Counted from the stretch's first letter, positions 1 to 12,068 are shown. The stretch is 64,000 nt of DNA from Dolomedes plantarius (GCA_907164885.2 OU015500.1:47517146-47581145); one strand, 5' to 3'. Notes: generated from the sequence alone by a model not told the origin. A program made the numbers and translations.

Positions 1-473
1 TCAAGTATCGAATAACATTAAAATGCGTTCCTTTAATAAAGTTTAATTTCTCGATGAATGCTAACTGAGCAACATATTTCGTCTTTCCAGCCTTTATGCT
101 AACTGTTGAGATTCTGTTTAAATATGACTTCCACGTTATAAAGACGGGTAAAAGCTAATGGAGGATGGCGAACATCGTAAACTGTGAAAAGTCCTAGAGG
201 AATGTATTAATCTCTAACAACTTATTAAGGCTTAACGAGCCTCTTAAACAGTCTGTAGTTAGACAGCCTGTTCAAACCTCCCCTTCTTGTGCTGCATTTT
301 AATTAATATTTGCTTTCATAGTGCATTGAATTAGTGGCTGGATCGTCTTAATATTTGAAAGGAATTTATTTTCATAGATTGTGGTTTGCATTTGAGTAAT
401 AGTATGGGTGGATTACTCCATGAAGTTTTAATATTGTAAACAGCTTTCCGTCCTTTTCTATAATTCCCCTCGT
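1..473. other. No gene seen
   Basis: AT-rich sequence with no recognisable coding region, RNA gene or transposon terminus. Confidence 0.5.
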
Positions 474-639
474 TTATTTCTCTTTGATGTACATTTTCAC
501 AATTTGACTGCCATGTACGGTGGTCGTTCGGGGAGCAGTATTCATATTAGAAAAGAATAGCCAGCAAAAATTTCTGAGCAGAATTTTATCTATATACAAA
601 AGGCGTTCGGTTAAAACTGAGAGTAAAATCCCCAAAAGT

Positions 640-1001
640 AAAGAAATACAGGTACAGCGAAAATGATATTCTTTTTCAAAATATCTTCCCTCATACGGTA
701 TGCAACGGTCCCATTGTTCTGTCCAATTTTCAAAGCATATTGCGAAGGCATTTTGTGGACGATGCTTCAGTGGACCACGTACAGTTGAAATAACGTCAGC
801 ATTTGTTGGAAGCAACCAGAAATAGCACGGAGTGAGGTCAGGACTGTAAGGAGGTTGTAACATGATTTTAATATCGCATTTTGTAAGAAACTGCGGAACA
901 CAAGCGGCGAATGCACAATTTATTTCATTTCTAAAAACTGAATCATCCACCTCTATTTCTGTATGCAAAACGCAGACATTCTTTAAACAACTGCTCAACA
1001 A
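640..1001 (-). pseudogene. Mariner transposase relic, C-terminal part
   Basis: The minus-strand translation holds the C-terminal third of a mariner (DD34D) transposase. Visible are a PYSPDLTPCYF motif carrying the third catalytic Asp and, further on, the ENW..QWDRCI...GRYFEKE block that normally closes mariner proteins. The family protein is about 340-350 residues; only about 120 recognisable residues remain. The HDNA motif carrying the second Asp and everything N-terminal to it are missing or unrecognisable. The reading frame runs on past the natural end into unrelated sequence to about 474. This is a dead fragment. I see no terminal inverted repeats around it, so the element boundaries are unknown. 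Confidence 0.75.
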
Positions 1002-1293
1002 CGAAAACTGAATCGTTCACTATGTTTAAAAACTTTTGCCACATATTATTTTTAATCCCGAAAGTCATCAGCAATTTCATTTTTCGCTATCGTATTGTTG
1101 CCAACGCGAGAGAAAAATACTCAGTTTTAACGTAGGATTACGTTCCTCCATAACAGTCCTCCGGAAAGCAAAATTTCAGATGTCCTGCGTCGCGAGTTAT
1201 AATATTGGCAGCGTGTCAAACCCAGTCTGTATCGCTTGGGCAAGCAGTAAACAGTTAAACAGAAAAGTGCCAAAATGCGTCAAAATTTTGACT

Positions 1294-1294
<1 letters not shown>

Positions 1295-1344
<50 letters not shown>
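1295..1344. repeat. (CA)n microsatellite
   Basis: About 25 uninterrupted CA units. The apparent His/Thr-rich open frame across it is a by-product of the repeat. Confidence 0.97.
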
Positions 1345-1347
<3 letters not shown>

Positions 1348-2232
1348 CATATACACACACAAAAGAGGTAAGCAACGATAAGTAATTCTACGTCAATAAC
1401 CCGCGGTAGTTTCGTTAGAAGAGACTACCTAATTTTTTTATATTTATTTTATTTATTTTTAATTTTTTTTTAAAGGAACGCCCTTTGTATATTTTTGTTC
1501 ATTAAGTTGTTTTCCCCATACTACATAATAAATCTGGTGTACTTGGTTTTCCATGGGACAAGTTTTTGTAAGTCCTCCCGTAACCTTGCCAGTCTATTTA
1601 TTACCTTGTAAAAGCATATTTCTCCCAAAATGCTTCTATTAGTTTAGTAAACAGCTAGATTAGTTGAAGAAGCGCAACCAGAATCGTTTTTTAGGAGAGG
1701 TGAAGAATTTTTTCCTAAATGGGGAAGAGTAGAGTAGTAGGAAAATTAACAGTGGAATTACCTTCTTTTTTCTATCGAATTTTGAGCTTTATTGAGAGGG
1801 GTGGGAGAAGAAGCGGGGATTGGATCCCTCTTCTCGGTGGCTGCGCCCCTGGTCGTCAGGGGTTCACGGTACAGAGCTCAACGTATTCTGGTAGAAACTG
1901 GGAAGTATTATTTACTATTGAACGGTGAGTCTTGCGTAAAGATCAGAAACGTCGACCCGAGAGTGTTTGATTTTGAAGTGGAAAATAAAAATATAACCAT
2001 AAATGTGAAAGTTATGTCATTTTTTCTCTTTTCAAATAATGTTTTGAAATTGTTTCCAACTGTGTCAGAGAAGACTATACAAATTTCTAGAAAACATCCA
2101 TGGAAATGTAACTATAATTTTCAACATAAATCTGAAATTTTTTGAAGAAAAAGCTTTCACACAGCGTGAAGTCCTGAGAAAACTAACAAATTGTGGTTTT
2201 TAAGAGAAATATTTTGGCTTAGATCTAATAAT
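1345..2232. other. No gene seen
   Basis: AT-rich sequence. Two overlapping short open frames (1719-2145) have no recognisable domain and I do not support them as genes. Confidence 0.5.
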
Positions 2233-3900
2233 TAAGGATACGTCATTTTCATATTTACGAAATAGATGCGAATACATGCGAAATTTGCCGATATGAGCGA
2301 ATAAATGCGAAAATTATTTTTTTACTACTTTTCGGCGAAAACTCGGTGATAAGCGGCTTTTTAAGCGAAATTAGGCAACAATACTAATAACTTATTAACA
2401 TAATTGCTTATCTAAGACCATCCGCGGTATTTAACTGAGAGGTCTCACTCTCGAAATTTGCTTATTGCTAAAGACTTAGAGGAAAGAGAATGTGGTTAAA
2501 GGAAGAGAATGTGGAGACTACTATAACGTAAGCTTTTAACTAAGAATTTTGATACTTACCTAACCAAGTAAGAAAAATTGTGATTTTTTTTTCTTTAGAT
2601 TAAATGCGAAAATTTTGAATCTTACTATTAACAGTTGAAGGTAAACAAAAGTATGTTTGTTAGTGAGCAGACACAGAGACGGGCTAATCTCGCGAACCGA
2701 GCATAGCAGGATATCGCGACTGGTACCAATGGACGCGGACAGACGAGACGCGTGCACTGATGCCACCTCAACTTTCAAAACTCTAAACTTTTTTAATTAT
2801 TAAATTAAAACTGCCGAACTCTAAAGAAGCGGACAACAGAAACAACTGACATTCCGGGTGGGCCAGCTCCTTTCCGTTTCGCAAATTTCCACTATTTTCA
2901 TGCATGCAAAATTCAACATTTCCGTCCACCAATCGACAAATTTTTTATTTTCATGTGTTCTACAACTCTTCATATTTACGAATATACACTTTTTTTTTTT
3001 ATAAAGTTAATGTTTTTCATTGCAAACGAAGCTTTTTCCACAAAGCAGTTCTCCGAATTTCACGAAATCGACAATTTTGATGGACAAATATTTCGGTTTT
3101 CTGCACCTATTAATGTCAGTTTTACGATTTATCGGCATTTGCTAGATGTTCAGCTTCCAAAATATACCAAATACATTGAATAAACAAAAATATTTTCATT
3201 CTAAAAAAGCGTACTTGCAAAACTCACTTTTGAAATTCCTGCGCTGATCGCCATTGTAGCTTAATGTAACTGAATCCCGTAATTCTTCGACTTAATTATT
3301 TTACTCACTAGTAATTCCAGCAAGTTCGTGAAATTTTTTTCTAATTAATGAGCAACTCCCGAGGATTCTTCCGCAACCAATTTTGAATTCATCAGAACTG
3401 TCTTTCTATTTTTTTTTAAGCTCTCCCCCCCCCCTCCCCCTCATGAGATTTAATATTTACATTCGGCCATGTTGCCCAAAGGAAAAATAATTAGTTGAGA
3501 ACGAGTCATTTAATAATTGAAATCCATAAATAATTTTAAAGTACCATAATAATTTTAGTTTTAGGCAATGAAGTTAAAACCTTTAGAAATTTTTCTGATT
3601 GAATGAACTTCTTTTTTGTTTAAAAAGCAAAATTTGAAAACTGAAATTTGAAAGAATGATTTCAAAAGCCAAAAATTAAAATTTGAGAAAGAATTTTAAA
3701 TAATTATTTTGTTTTTTAAAAATTCTAATATATTTTTAAAAGTGATGAAACAGTTTTTAATCTTTAAGAAATACAACCATTTCATTTTAAATCGAAAAAG
3801 CAACACATCGGGTTTCCACTCAGTTTATATATATTTTTTGCGAATAAATGCGAAATTTTATACATTGTAATTTTTTATTTGTGAAATTTACGTATCCCTA
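2233..3900. mobile_element. hAT-like non-autonomous element
   Basis: The ends form a short inverted repeat: TAAGGATACG at the left and CGTATCCCTA at the right. The flanks give an imperfect 8-bp target duplication, CTAATAAT against CTGATAAT, the size expected for hAT. Motifs of the type ATGCGAAA and GCGAATAAATGCG recur near both ends, like subterminal transposase-binding repeats. No transposase frame survives. A second copy of the family starts at 63803 in the opposite orientation and shares the terminus and the internal stretch around 2485-2620, which supports this being one mobile family. Confidence 0.6.
3425..3440. repeat. Poly-C tract
   Basis: Ten C, one T, then five C. Confidence 0.95.
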
Positions 3901-4978
3901 CTGATAATAATTAATAATCTAGAATGATGCTAATCTCTTTGTCTTGTAAAGCATATTTTGCTTTCAAGGATATTTATTTGTAATCTTTCAGCGGGAGTTT
4001 AACCGAAATCCTACATCTAAAATATAGACATATGAAAAAGAATAACTTCGCAATGGTTAATGATATCGCGATACGAGATTCCTAATGCCAAGATCATTAC
4101 TTTTAACGCATTTTTTTTTCTTTTTTCCCGTTCTCCATAGTTAATTGGTTTGGATGTCTTATTTATTTAAATGAACACCTACATGAAGAAAACCCACATA
4201 AGTAAGTTGTACAAAACTGTAGTAGATGTTGCAGAGCTTTTGCTAATAATTCCGAGAAAATATTTCTCGCCTGGGAACCACAAATGATGCAGATTTATGT
4301 TTGTCTGTCAAATGTTTTAGGATTCGCTCAACGATAGCTGTAAATTCTGCCCTTTCAGTAACTGCCTAAATTTATATGTTTATTGTTGCCGTCGACCACA
4401 AGTTACTTTCCTGGTGGAGGATATTATCTTTAAATTTTCTTCAAAACATTTCAAATGTTTGGAAAATCTTTCAATTATAATTTTGAGCCATTTTTTCGAG
4501 ATTTCTGTAGTCTAATATAGGATTGGAAACAATTGTAAAAACATTACTATTTTGGTTTTTATTTTCATTCTCTGCCATACCGACGTCTATAGTCGTACCG
4601 TATAAATTCATATTTATTTTTTTCGAAACAAAGTGTATCCTCTCAGTACATGACCATTTCTAGGTAAGAAAAGTCATAAAAAGCCCTTTCTCTCAAAGAA
4701 AAATGCTTTTCCCTAGTTGGATCCCCAGAGCTTTTTAAAGACTACATTTTCGGATCCTCGGGTCTACGCCAACATCTTATTTAAGACTTCTTAAATCAAA
4801 GGGCTCGCTTATAAGCAGAAACAGAATCAAGATAGATAGATATGGAGTAGGCCTTTCAGAAATAGAATTTTTTTCTTCTTTTAGTTAATAGAATTTTTGG
4901 AGTTACTGATGACGAAAGAATGCTGGCAAACTCTTTCTTGCGTATCTGTTGTTTCTAGTTTTTGTGCTTTTCACACTA
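3901..4978. other. No gene seen
   Basis: AT-rich, with many T-tracts. No recognisable coding, RNA or transposon signal. Confidence 0.5.
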
Positions 4979-5245
4979 AGGGCCTGTTCACATAGAATCC
5001 GTTAGCGTTACTCGTATTGACATATTTTAAACCAATCACAGGCCTTAGCAATTTCGTTGCTAATCGTTTGGAGGTTTGTAATTGGTTAAATATATTTCAA
5101 CGCTAACGCTGACGGATTCTATGTAGAATCCGTCAGCGTCAGCGTTAAAGACTCTGCACTGATTGGTTAAATGGGCCAATGATTGATATATGATTGGTTA
5201 AAAATTTTTACGCTGTCGCTGACGGATTCTATGTAAACAGGCCCT
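4979..5245. mobile_element. Compound foldback MITE
   Basis: Terminal inverted repeats AGGGCCTGTTCACATAGAA (left) and its near-complement TTCTATGTAAACAGGCCCT (right) are bounded by TA on both sides. In the middle lies an exact 30-bp palindrome (5108-5137) made of the same ATAGAATCCGTCAGC motif that forms the termini. The element therefore looks like two units joined terminus to terminus. It has no coding capacity. A related but diverged MITE is at 7516-7675. The superfamily is unresolved; TA target duplication favours Tc1/mariner-type mobilisation. Confidence 0.75.
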
Positions 5246-5247
5246 TA

Positions 5248-6748
5248 TACACTCACATATACACTATATATTTTTCATTCTTATACAATAGCATTGTTTA
5301 GCGTTGCACACTTTTAATTAGTTTTTACTTAAGTTTCTTAGTATTTTATGGGTTTCTTGAACTTTAATTCGAACAAAAATTCAGGCTGAAGAGCTAATTT
5401 GAGAATTAAGTTATACATATAAACACACTAATAGCATTAAATTTGGACCTGGAACTGTTATATTAGTAAACGGAACCAGATTGCTTTAGAAAAAGCATCT
5501 TTTTTATATATGAATGAATCATTCCTCAGCTCAAGTTCTTTGCAGTTCGTTAATTGAAGATAACTTTTATTGAGCTGCTCAAATTTTGTCAGCAGAACCG
5601 CTATGAAACCTTTCACATGCAACTCATTAAGATGGAGAAAGCTAATGGTGGGAGTAACTGATGAATATAAGACCCTGAAGGAATATTAAGCTCTAACAAT
5701 TTAGTAATAAGGCGTTGCGAATATGTTTTTAACGGCTTTCAGTTTAAGTGATGGAGTTTAAATATCCGCCGTCTCGTTTAATTGACGGTTTGGAAATGTT
5801 GCGAATGCAATTTGTGCTGATGAAGTTTTAACTCTTTATTTGAAAGGTACTTTACTTTCTTGATATCTTTTTGAAACGAATATTCGTCGTTAATTGATAT
5901 GTGGTAATCTGAATTCAAAACATCTTCTGTCTAAAAAATTTTAAACCTGCTGACACTTAACTTGTTGTACTTGAATTTATCGACATTAATACGTATGTAT
6001 TGCGTGTACTTCGTCTCTCTATTGGAAGATTTTTTTAAAAAAATTTTATGATGAAGGGGACCAATATTTTACTACCTTTCGATATTTTGTCGCATTAAAA
6101 TCAGTAAGCAATGCTGGATTATTTGAAATCCAAAATCAGAAATAAGCAACTATGCGGGCAACTATGGTTTTATCGTTGGCGATGTTTTGGATCGAAACAT
6201 TTGGCAGCGTCGCATGAGGCAATCAAGTTTAATTACGTGGAAACACTGCTGTGAACAGTTATGAATTTCATGCGCTAACGAGTTACTGTGAAAATCAGGT
6301 TTTGCTTTTGAAGTACCCTTTAAAGTTTACTTTAGAAATAAAGTGTTGTTTAAATGAAGATGCCCCCCCCCCCCCACCAAAAAAACAACAACTGTTCATT
6401 GAAACCATAAAAATTCAAAGAGTAATAAAATGTGGTATTTCTTTCTTTTCTGCTAATGGCGGAAGATATTGTATTTTAAGTCATTTGAACACGGTGCCAA
6501 GCCAACGCGAGTTGGTGCTATGTGCTTCATCAAAAACGCCTTAAATGCTTTTGCAGGTCCGCTTTAAACCGTAATTGGATGTAAACTAATGTCGTCGAAT
6601 GTAGTATATTATTGCTGTAACGTTAAAAACAAGTAGTGAAATCGTCAACAGTGGTCCTATTTTGTTTTATGCTGCACCTTTTGCCATTATTGGGATTGTG
6701 TGCTTGGACTTTTAAAAGTTTCCTAAGCCTTTCTTTCCAGAAATTCCA
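5248..6748. other. No gene seen
   Basis: AT-rich sequence with a 13-nt poly-C run at 6363-6375. The open frame across that run (6251-6544) has no recognisable domain. Confidence 0.5.
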
Positions 6749-6944
6749 AGCCAGGTGATGGCCGAATGGCTAGGGCGCTGGCATTCGGTTCAGATCCTGT
6801 GGGTTCGAGTCCCACTGTTGGCATGGGTGTTTCTAGCCGTTCGGAATCGGCTTAAAACTGTAGGTCCCGGCCGTGTAGTAAACAATTGACAATTCTTCGT
6901 GTAGTAAACAATTGACCATACCGCTCCAAACAAAACCTCATCCG
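6749..6944 (+). mobile_element. tRNA-derived SINE, family A
   Basis: The 5' head resembles a class II (long variable arm, Leu/Ser-like) tRNA: an A-box-like segment TGGCCGAATGGCTAGGG and a B-box GGTTCGAGTCCC (pol III internal promoter). A tRNA-unrelated body follows, containing a duplicated CGTGTAGTAAACAATTGAC motif. A 9-bp direct target duplication, GAAATTCCA, flanks it (6740-6748 and 6945-6953). Two further copies of the family are at 31654-31813 (minus strand) and about 33988-34150. A functional tRNA is unlikely, because the acceptor arms do not pair and the shared similarity extends well past the tRNA region. Confidence 0.85.
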
Positions 6945-6953
6945 GAAATTCCA

Positions 6954-7515
6954 CTTTAATGGTACAACTTTAAATCAATATGTAGAATTGTTTCATTGTT
7001 TTTTCATAAATTATCTTCTAGGGACAACTTAAGAGTTGACTTATTTTAAAAGAACTTGTCGGTCGGCATTTGTACAATCAGCATCAGGAACATTAGAAGT
7101 TGCTAACTCACCGAATAGACTCGCTCCTCGTGTATTCTGATGTTATCCCATCACAAATATTCGATTTAAGAGGAATCATTACTTTCAAAAAGGGAGCGAC
7201 AGAAAACCTTAACATATACTACGAAGTAGCACAAAGTGATAGCGACAGCATTTCGATGCTAAACATACAGGAGAGTAATTTTTTTCTTTTTATTTTAAAG
7301 TTATCACAGCTAAAGTATAACTCCGGATAAACATTCATATAAACTGAAATCGGAGAATCACATCCGAAGGTATGGTACCATTGTAGTGAGATTTTAAACT
7401 ATTGAATGAAACGTTTCACTCTTTACATGTTAGCAATATTCAAAAGAATTAGTTGATTTTTTGAAAAGAGTAAGTGCGACATCATAGTTTTCCAACGTGC
7501 TAAATAAAGGGTCTG
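6954..7515. other. No gene seen
   Basis: No recognisable feature; short open frames only. Confidence 0.5.
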
Positions 7516-7675
7516 AGGCCTTGTTCACATTGCGTTCGTCAGCGTTACCCGCATCAAAAAAATTGTAACCAATCAGCGGCCTCCAAACGATTAGCCACGA
7601 AATTGTCAAGGTTTGAGATTAGTTAAAAGTATTTCGATGCGAATAATGCTGACGGACTCATTGTGAACAATGCCT
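7516..7675. mobile_element. MITE, relative of 4979-5245
   Basis: Inverted ends: AGGCCTTGTTCACATTGCG at the left, and at the right the complement of AGGCATTGTTCACAATGAG. TCAGCG motifs and the CCAATCA..GGCCT interior are shared with the compound MITE at 4979. It is directly followed by a different MITE at 7677. Confidence 0.65.
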
Positions 7676-7676
7676 T

Positions 7677-7823
7677 TGTCTCGGGGCATACGAGAATTTC
7701 ACTGAACGAAAATGGCGCCATCGGGACGTATATCTGTAAGATCTACCAAATGAGCATTTTCGTTTAAGAATGACGTCACAAGGAGTCACTTTCGTATGGC
7801 GAAATTTTCGTATGTCCCAAGAC
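7677..7823. mobile_element. Short TIR element (MITE)
   Basis: The ends are inverted copies: GTCTCGGGGCATACGAGAAT at the left, and at the right the complement of GTCTTGGGACATACGAAAAT. It has no coding capacity and abuts the preceding MITE with at most one base between them. Confidence 0.6.
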
Positions 7824-9528
7824 TAAGGCCCAGAGAGAAGGAAGCACAAAAATATCAAAATTTCCTTTAGAAAAACGAAAATTTAATTTGCTCTCTGTTT
7901 GTCGTGTTCCTATTACAATCGTGAAGTTGCTGGCGCCGAAGGCATTTCTTTAACGCATGGCTCGCTTATTGAAGTAATTTATAGCCGAAACTGATCTTGA
8001 GCGGGCAATTTGTTAGTAATCTTGTCATATCGGGAAATGGCATTCACTGTGCCGAATCTGTAAAACGAGCGCGTTTCAAGATCACCCAAGTCGCCTTGTT
8101 TCGCTTTCGAAGTTCCACTTGGCTTGCCAAACATCCTTGCTGCTGGAGATCGAAGAACTTTCATGTTTTGTTGCAGATGATGTGAAAGTTATTCTAATGG
8201 ACTGTGCAAAACCTGTCATTGTCAGCCAACCGATGGATGTCATGGCTTTGTAAGAGGAAGGTTCGGTTCCTTGGATTAGATTCTGTGGCATCATTCAATA
8301 ATTGTTCGTGATTTCCGGTTGTTGCATGTGTTAAAATCTTCGGGAGATTTGCTTGAGTCTTTACTGGAATTTCCTCGTGCGAATTGTATCTCTATGCCAG
8401 CATGTGGCCGACACTTAAGGCGGTGCGTCAGTTGGACATAGCAGATTTTCGACACCAATGTCGGGATGTGGCGAAATTTCTCTCTCTCCTATTTTAACTT
8501 ATCACAAATTAAGAAATACATATGTCTGAATTATCTTCTCTCATGTAAAGATGTTTCGATAAAAAGCGCGTAGTTTATGAAATTTAAAGTTTTTCAGTTA
8601 TTTTTTACAGGACATTAAGTTCTCGATGTCTATTGCTATAAAATTAATTAAAAAAAATATTTAACTAAAATTTAAAATTTTGTAGAGCACGTGCATTGTT
8701 TCTAAAGGTTTTTCCCCCTCAGAGGCAGAAAGCAATGCAAAAATATGCATTTCCTAATCCCTTTGAAAAATATTGTTTGGAGATATTCCCATAGCTAACA
8801 CCGAGACTGAAGGTTTTGCGAACCGATGTTTTGCCTTTAAACCAGAATTTCATGCTTAATATAAAGCGTGACCAGTTTTTGGCTTAAATTATGGAGTATC
8901 TATATCTGTTTCTCATCTACTCTTTTTGTGCTTTCTATGACAGTTACTTTGAATGCTCGATTATCCAAGCTGATTAATGTACTCGTGAGCACGGAGAGCA
9001 TAGATCTCGAGATAATCTCTAATGGACCTCTAATGGTAAAATCTCAACTATTCAAAAATTTCAAATGCTTTATATATCGTGATTTTTAAATATTACAACT
9101 GATATAAATTTAGTTTTTTTAGATTTTTTTTATATACCTTTGTTTTGGATCCTCCATCTTTCGGCCATTTTATATTCCTCGCCTTTTTCTTTCCATCTTA
9201 TTTCTAACATTTCTCTTTTCCGAGGCACGAATTTTCGGCTGATGGATATTCGGAAATCATATCAGGACCTCGGAATAGAAAGGATGAATATGAAATTCAT
9301 AGTGTTGGGAAATCGCGTTTGAAGTTTGGGAATTTTCTCAAGATAGAATGGGCAAATATGGACTTAAAACCTCAGTTGAAAATCATGCTAGCGTTCGGCG
9401 CAGTGCATACAAGTAAACAAAAGAGTTGTATATTCGCCCTTGCTCCTCCAACCAGTACAGCACTATGCTTTCAGCAATTTTTATGCAGTCCGTACATGAA
9501 ATGCTATTTATAATATACAAGATGCGCC
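7824..9528. other. No gene seen
   Basis: Several overlapping short open frames on both strands (7979-8294, 8868-9089, 9140-9513) have no recognisable domains. No transposon ends seen. Confidence 0.45.
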
Positions 9529-10330
9529 CATAAAGTAACTGGACAATTTTTTATAAAAAAGAAGAATATTACTCACCTTCAAATAAATTTATCTTCTTCA
9601 AAATATCGGCAAAGGAGTCTGTACAATTTTTCCATCGTTCCTTCAAGTCATTGAAACACGGTTTATAGGCGTTGGAAGTAACCGTTCGCAAAATACGCGT
9701 AACATTTGATTTAATATCCGAGACGTTTTCAAATCTGTCCTTTCATGGCCATCTTAAGCTTCGGAAAAAGGAAAAAATTAGCTGGCGATTAGTTGGGAGA
9801 ATATAGTGGGTGATTTATCACTGTAATTAAATGCTTAGCAAGATATTTTTTTTTCCAATGCGGAGGCACTTGTCGTCAAACATTCGCCTATACTACGCCA
9901 CAATTTTACTGCCCATTTTATTGTGGGGGCACCATATAAGTGGGCAGCATTGCCCCCTATGAAGGGACGACACGAACGGAGGCATTTTTCATGGCGCGAC
10001 GTCAGGATTCGATCCGAGCACCCTCAGCACCGAAAACCAGCGCGCTGTACCACTGGGCCACCACAAGCCCGCTTAGCAAGATATTGTTGTACAGAAATTG
10101 CTGTATGGGGGCCTAGCATTATCGTGTAAAAGAAACCCTTAACCAGAATCAAACAGTTCCTTCCTAACTCGTCTTATCCGATCTTAATTGAAAAAGCACC
10201 TCCTTGTACAAATACTGATTAATTGTGATTTGAGAAGATTTGCTGACTACTGTGCAACAGGACAACAATTTCTTAAAGTGTATTATAGCACGAGATGAGA
10301 CCTGGTGTCTACAATACGACCCAGAAACAA
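9529..10330 (-). pseudogene. Mariner relic, rearranged and split by a SINE
   Basis: On the minus strand, both sides of an inserted SINE (9848-10070) encode mariner transposase pieces: LHDNARP (second catalytic Asp, about 10090-10140), ITVINHPLYSP and FFLFPKLKMAMKG, then the C-terminal ERWKNC and FEEDKFI region (about 9560-9700). The third Asp motif reads SPN followed by a stop, so the residue is lost. The left edge, about 9524-9545, has the look of a mariner terminus (GCGCCCATAAAGTAACTGG). The first-Asp motif ARDETWCLQYDPET lies just to the right at about 10283-10330 but on the opposite strand, so part of the gene has been inverted. Several stops and frameshifts confirm it is dead. Confidence 0.75.
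9848..10070 (-). mobile_element. tRNA-derived SINE, family B
   Basis: A 15-bp perfect direct repeat, GCTTAGCAAGATATT, flanks it (9833-9847 and 10071-10085), which is a typical L1-type target duplication. Read on the minus strand, the head has tRNA-like boxes (TGGTGGCCCAGTGGTAC and GGATCGAATCC). A related head, GTAGTCTTGTGG...CAGATCGAATCTC, starts the copy at 56642. The 3' end lies at the left and finishes in an A-rich tail (T-run on the + strand). It interrupts the mariner relic and is therefore younger. Confidence 0.85.
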
Positions 10331-10440
10331 CACCTTGTACTAAGGGCGAATGTAGTTAAATCGCCCTTAGTATATTACCTATAAATGGTAATAGGGTGTT
10401 CTTAACATATCAATAAATAGATTTCTGTTTTTAAAAAAAA

Positions 10441-10443
<3 letters not shown>

Positions 10444-10475
<32 letters not shown>
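10444..10475. repeat. Poly-T tract (32 nt)
   Basis: Uninterrupted T-run. It may be a retroposon tail on the minus strand, but no body is recognisable. Confidence 0.9.
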
Positions 10476-10480
<5 letters not shown>

Positions 10481-12060
10481 TATTATTTGCCTTTACTCCT
10501 CCGAGATACTTAAAGATTGGCCGCTGGCACTTTATTGTTGTTAACGTAGCTCGCTTCTAAAAATTGGGCTCGGTTTTGAATACCAGCGAAGTGTTTGACG
10601 TTCATGTTCTGTGTCTAGTGTTTGTTCACCTATAAAATGGTGCTCTTATAATAAAGTTGCCTTCAAAATCATGGCGTGGATGGGCGAATGTCCTCTGGTA
10701 AACAAATGTTTGCCACGTTAGAAAAAAAAAGCTTATATATTGGCTAAACGGAGAAGCGTTAAGAAAATTCGCGGTTATTCTTTTCTCTCCAAATGTTGCT
10801 TTTGTTGGATAAGCCCGCATTAGTAGAAGAATTTAACCGTTTCAACATACAAATAATCAAACTAATAACAATACGACTAAACTTTGAAAGAAAGTGGGAA
10901 CATGGGCAGCTTTACTTCCTCAATCATCCTTTTATTCTAATTGGTTGTTTGCTCTCGACTAACGAAACTTAACTTCTGTTGAAAGCATCAAAAGAAAGCG
11001 ATTAACGTTTGCTTTCGCTGCTTTGAACAAAACTTGAACCCAGTTTAGTGCTTTCTGGCCTGTAGAGTGGTACTGCGTTTTTAGTTGCAACGTTTATCAG
11101 TCGAGGGGTTGTTAGACTTTTTAAGCTACGACAGGCTTTTTTTGTTCTGTAGTTTTCCTTGTAAGTAGCCTAAACACAGTACTATAAGAGTTTCCATACG
11201 GTACAGAGAGTACTTCTACATAAGTTCTGTTCCTTTAGAGCGTAGCACAGGTTATATAATGTAACACAGTAGGTAAGGAACACTACGATCAGTTATTTTC
11301 TCTTACTCTATTATGTGGTTCCTCGTAGAGGTAATTTTAGATGTAAGATGATGCTTGTATTTGGTGTTTCGCATTTTACCGTATATGCTATGTCACGACG
11401 AAATTGTCAGAGATATTGTGTCAAAAATATGAAAGTGTGGCCATTCGCCGGAACAGTCTCATAACAACCGAGACCTGTTGACTTCAGGGAGAAAGTAAAT
11501 TTGATCCCGACAATAAAAAAATGAAACCCTAGGTGGCATTTAAACTAATTTAATGAAAACATAACAATTATTTACAGAATAACACAATTTTAACAATCAT
11601 ACAGGCACACACGAAAATATGCTGCTACCAGCTCGGAATCATTGGATCGACTGTCAAACATCTTTTCTCAGCAAGCAAAGTTACGAGGGTGTCGGCACGA
11701 ACTCTAGTAGTTGTTTCCGTCCAAGGAGTCAGAGAGAGTTTTAGGGATTTCTTCTTACGACCCCGGCGGCTGTTTGCAAGGCCGCTTTACGCTGTTAGGG
11801 CATCATGAGAGTTTTTGGGAATCAGTTAGTGATGGTACACAGTTTGTGGGGCTACACATATGAGAGGTTTTTACGTAATGATGCCCTGTTTAAACCAGAT
11901 GGTTACAAAAGTACGTTCTCATTTAAAACAATAACTTGTGTATTTTTTTAGTTGATTATACAGAAAATTTAGAACTAAAGATCCGATTACTTAACGTTTT
12001 ATTTATATACAAGTAGTTTATAACATACAATTTGCTACTGTGAGATTTGACTTTAACATC
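10476..12060. other. No gene seen
   Basis: No supported coding or RNA gene. No transposon boundary could be fixed. Confidence 0.45.
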
Positions 12061-12068
12061 CTTTAATA

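Noticed and set aside
1719..2145. Overlapping 69- and 117-residue + strand frames as a gene
   Set aside because: No similarity to any family I know, and overlapping frames with no preference for either.
6749..6825. Genuine tRNA gene
   Set aside because: The acceptor stem does not pair, and the similarity with two other copies runs past the tRNA region with target duplications: a SINE.
11508..11640. Resemblance of this stretch to 14220-14340 (CACACGAAAA and poly-A-like context), possibly shared LTRs
   Set aside because: Only short patches match; no consistent alignment or LTR ends.
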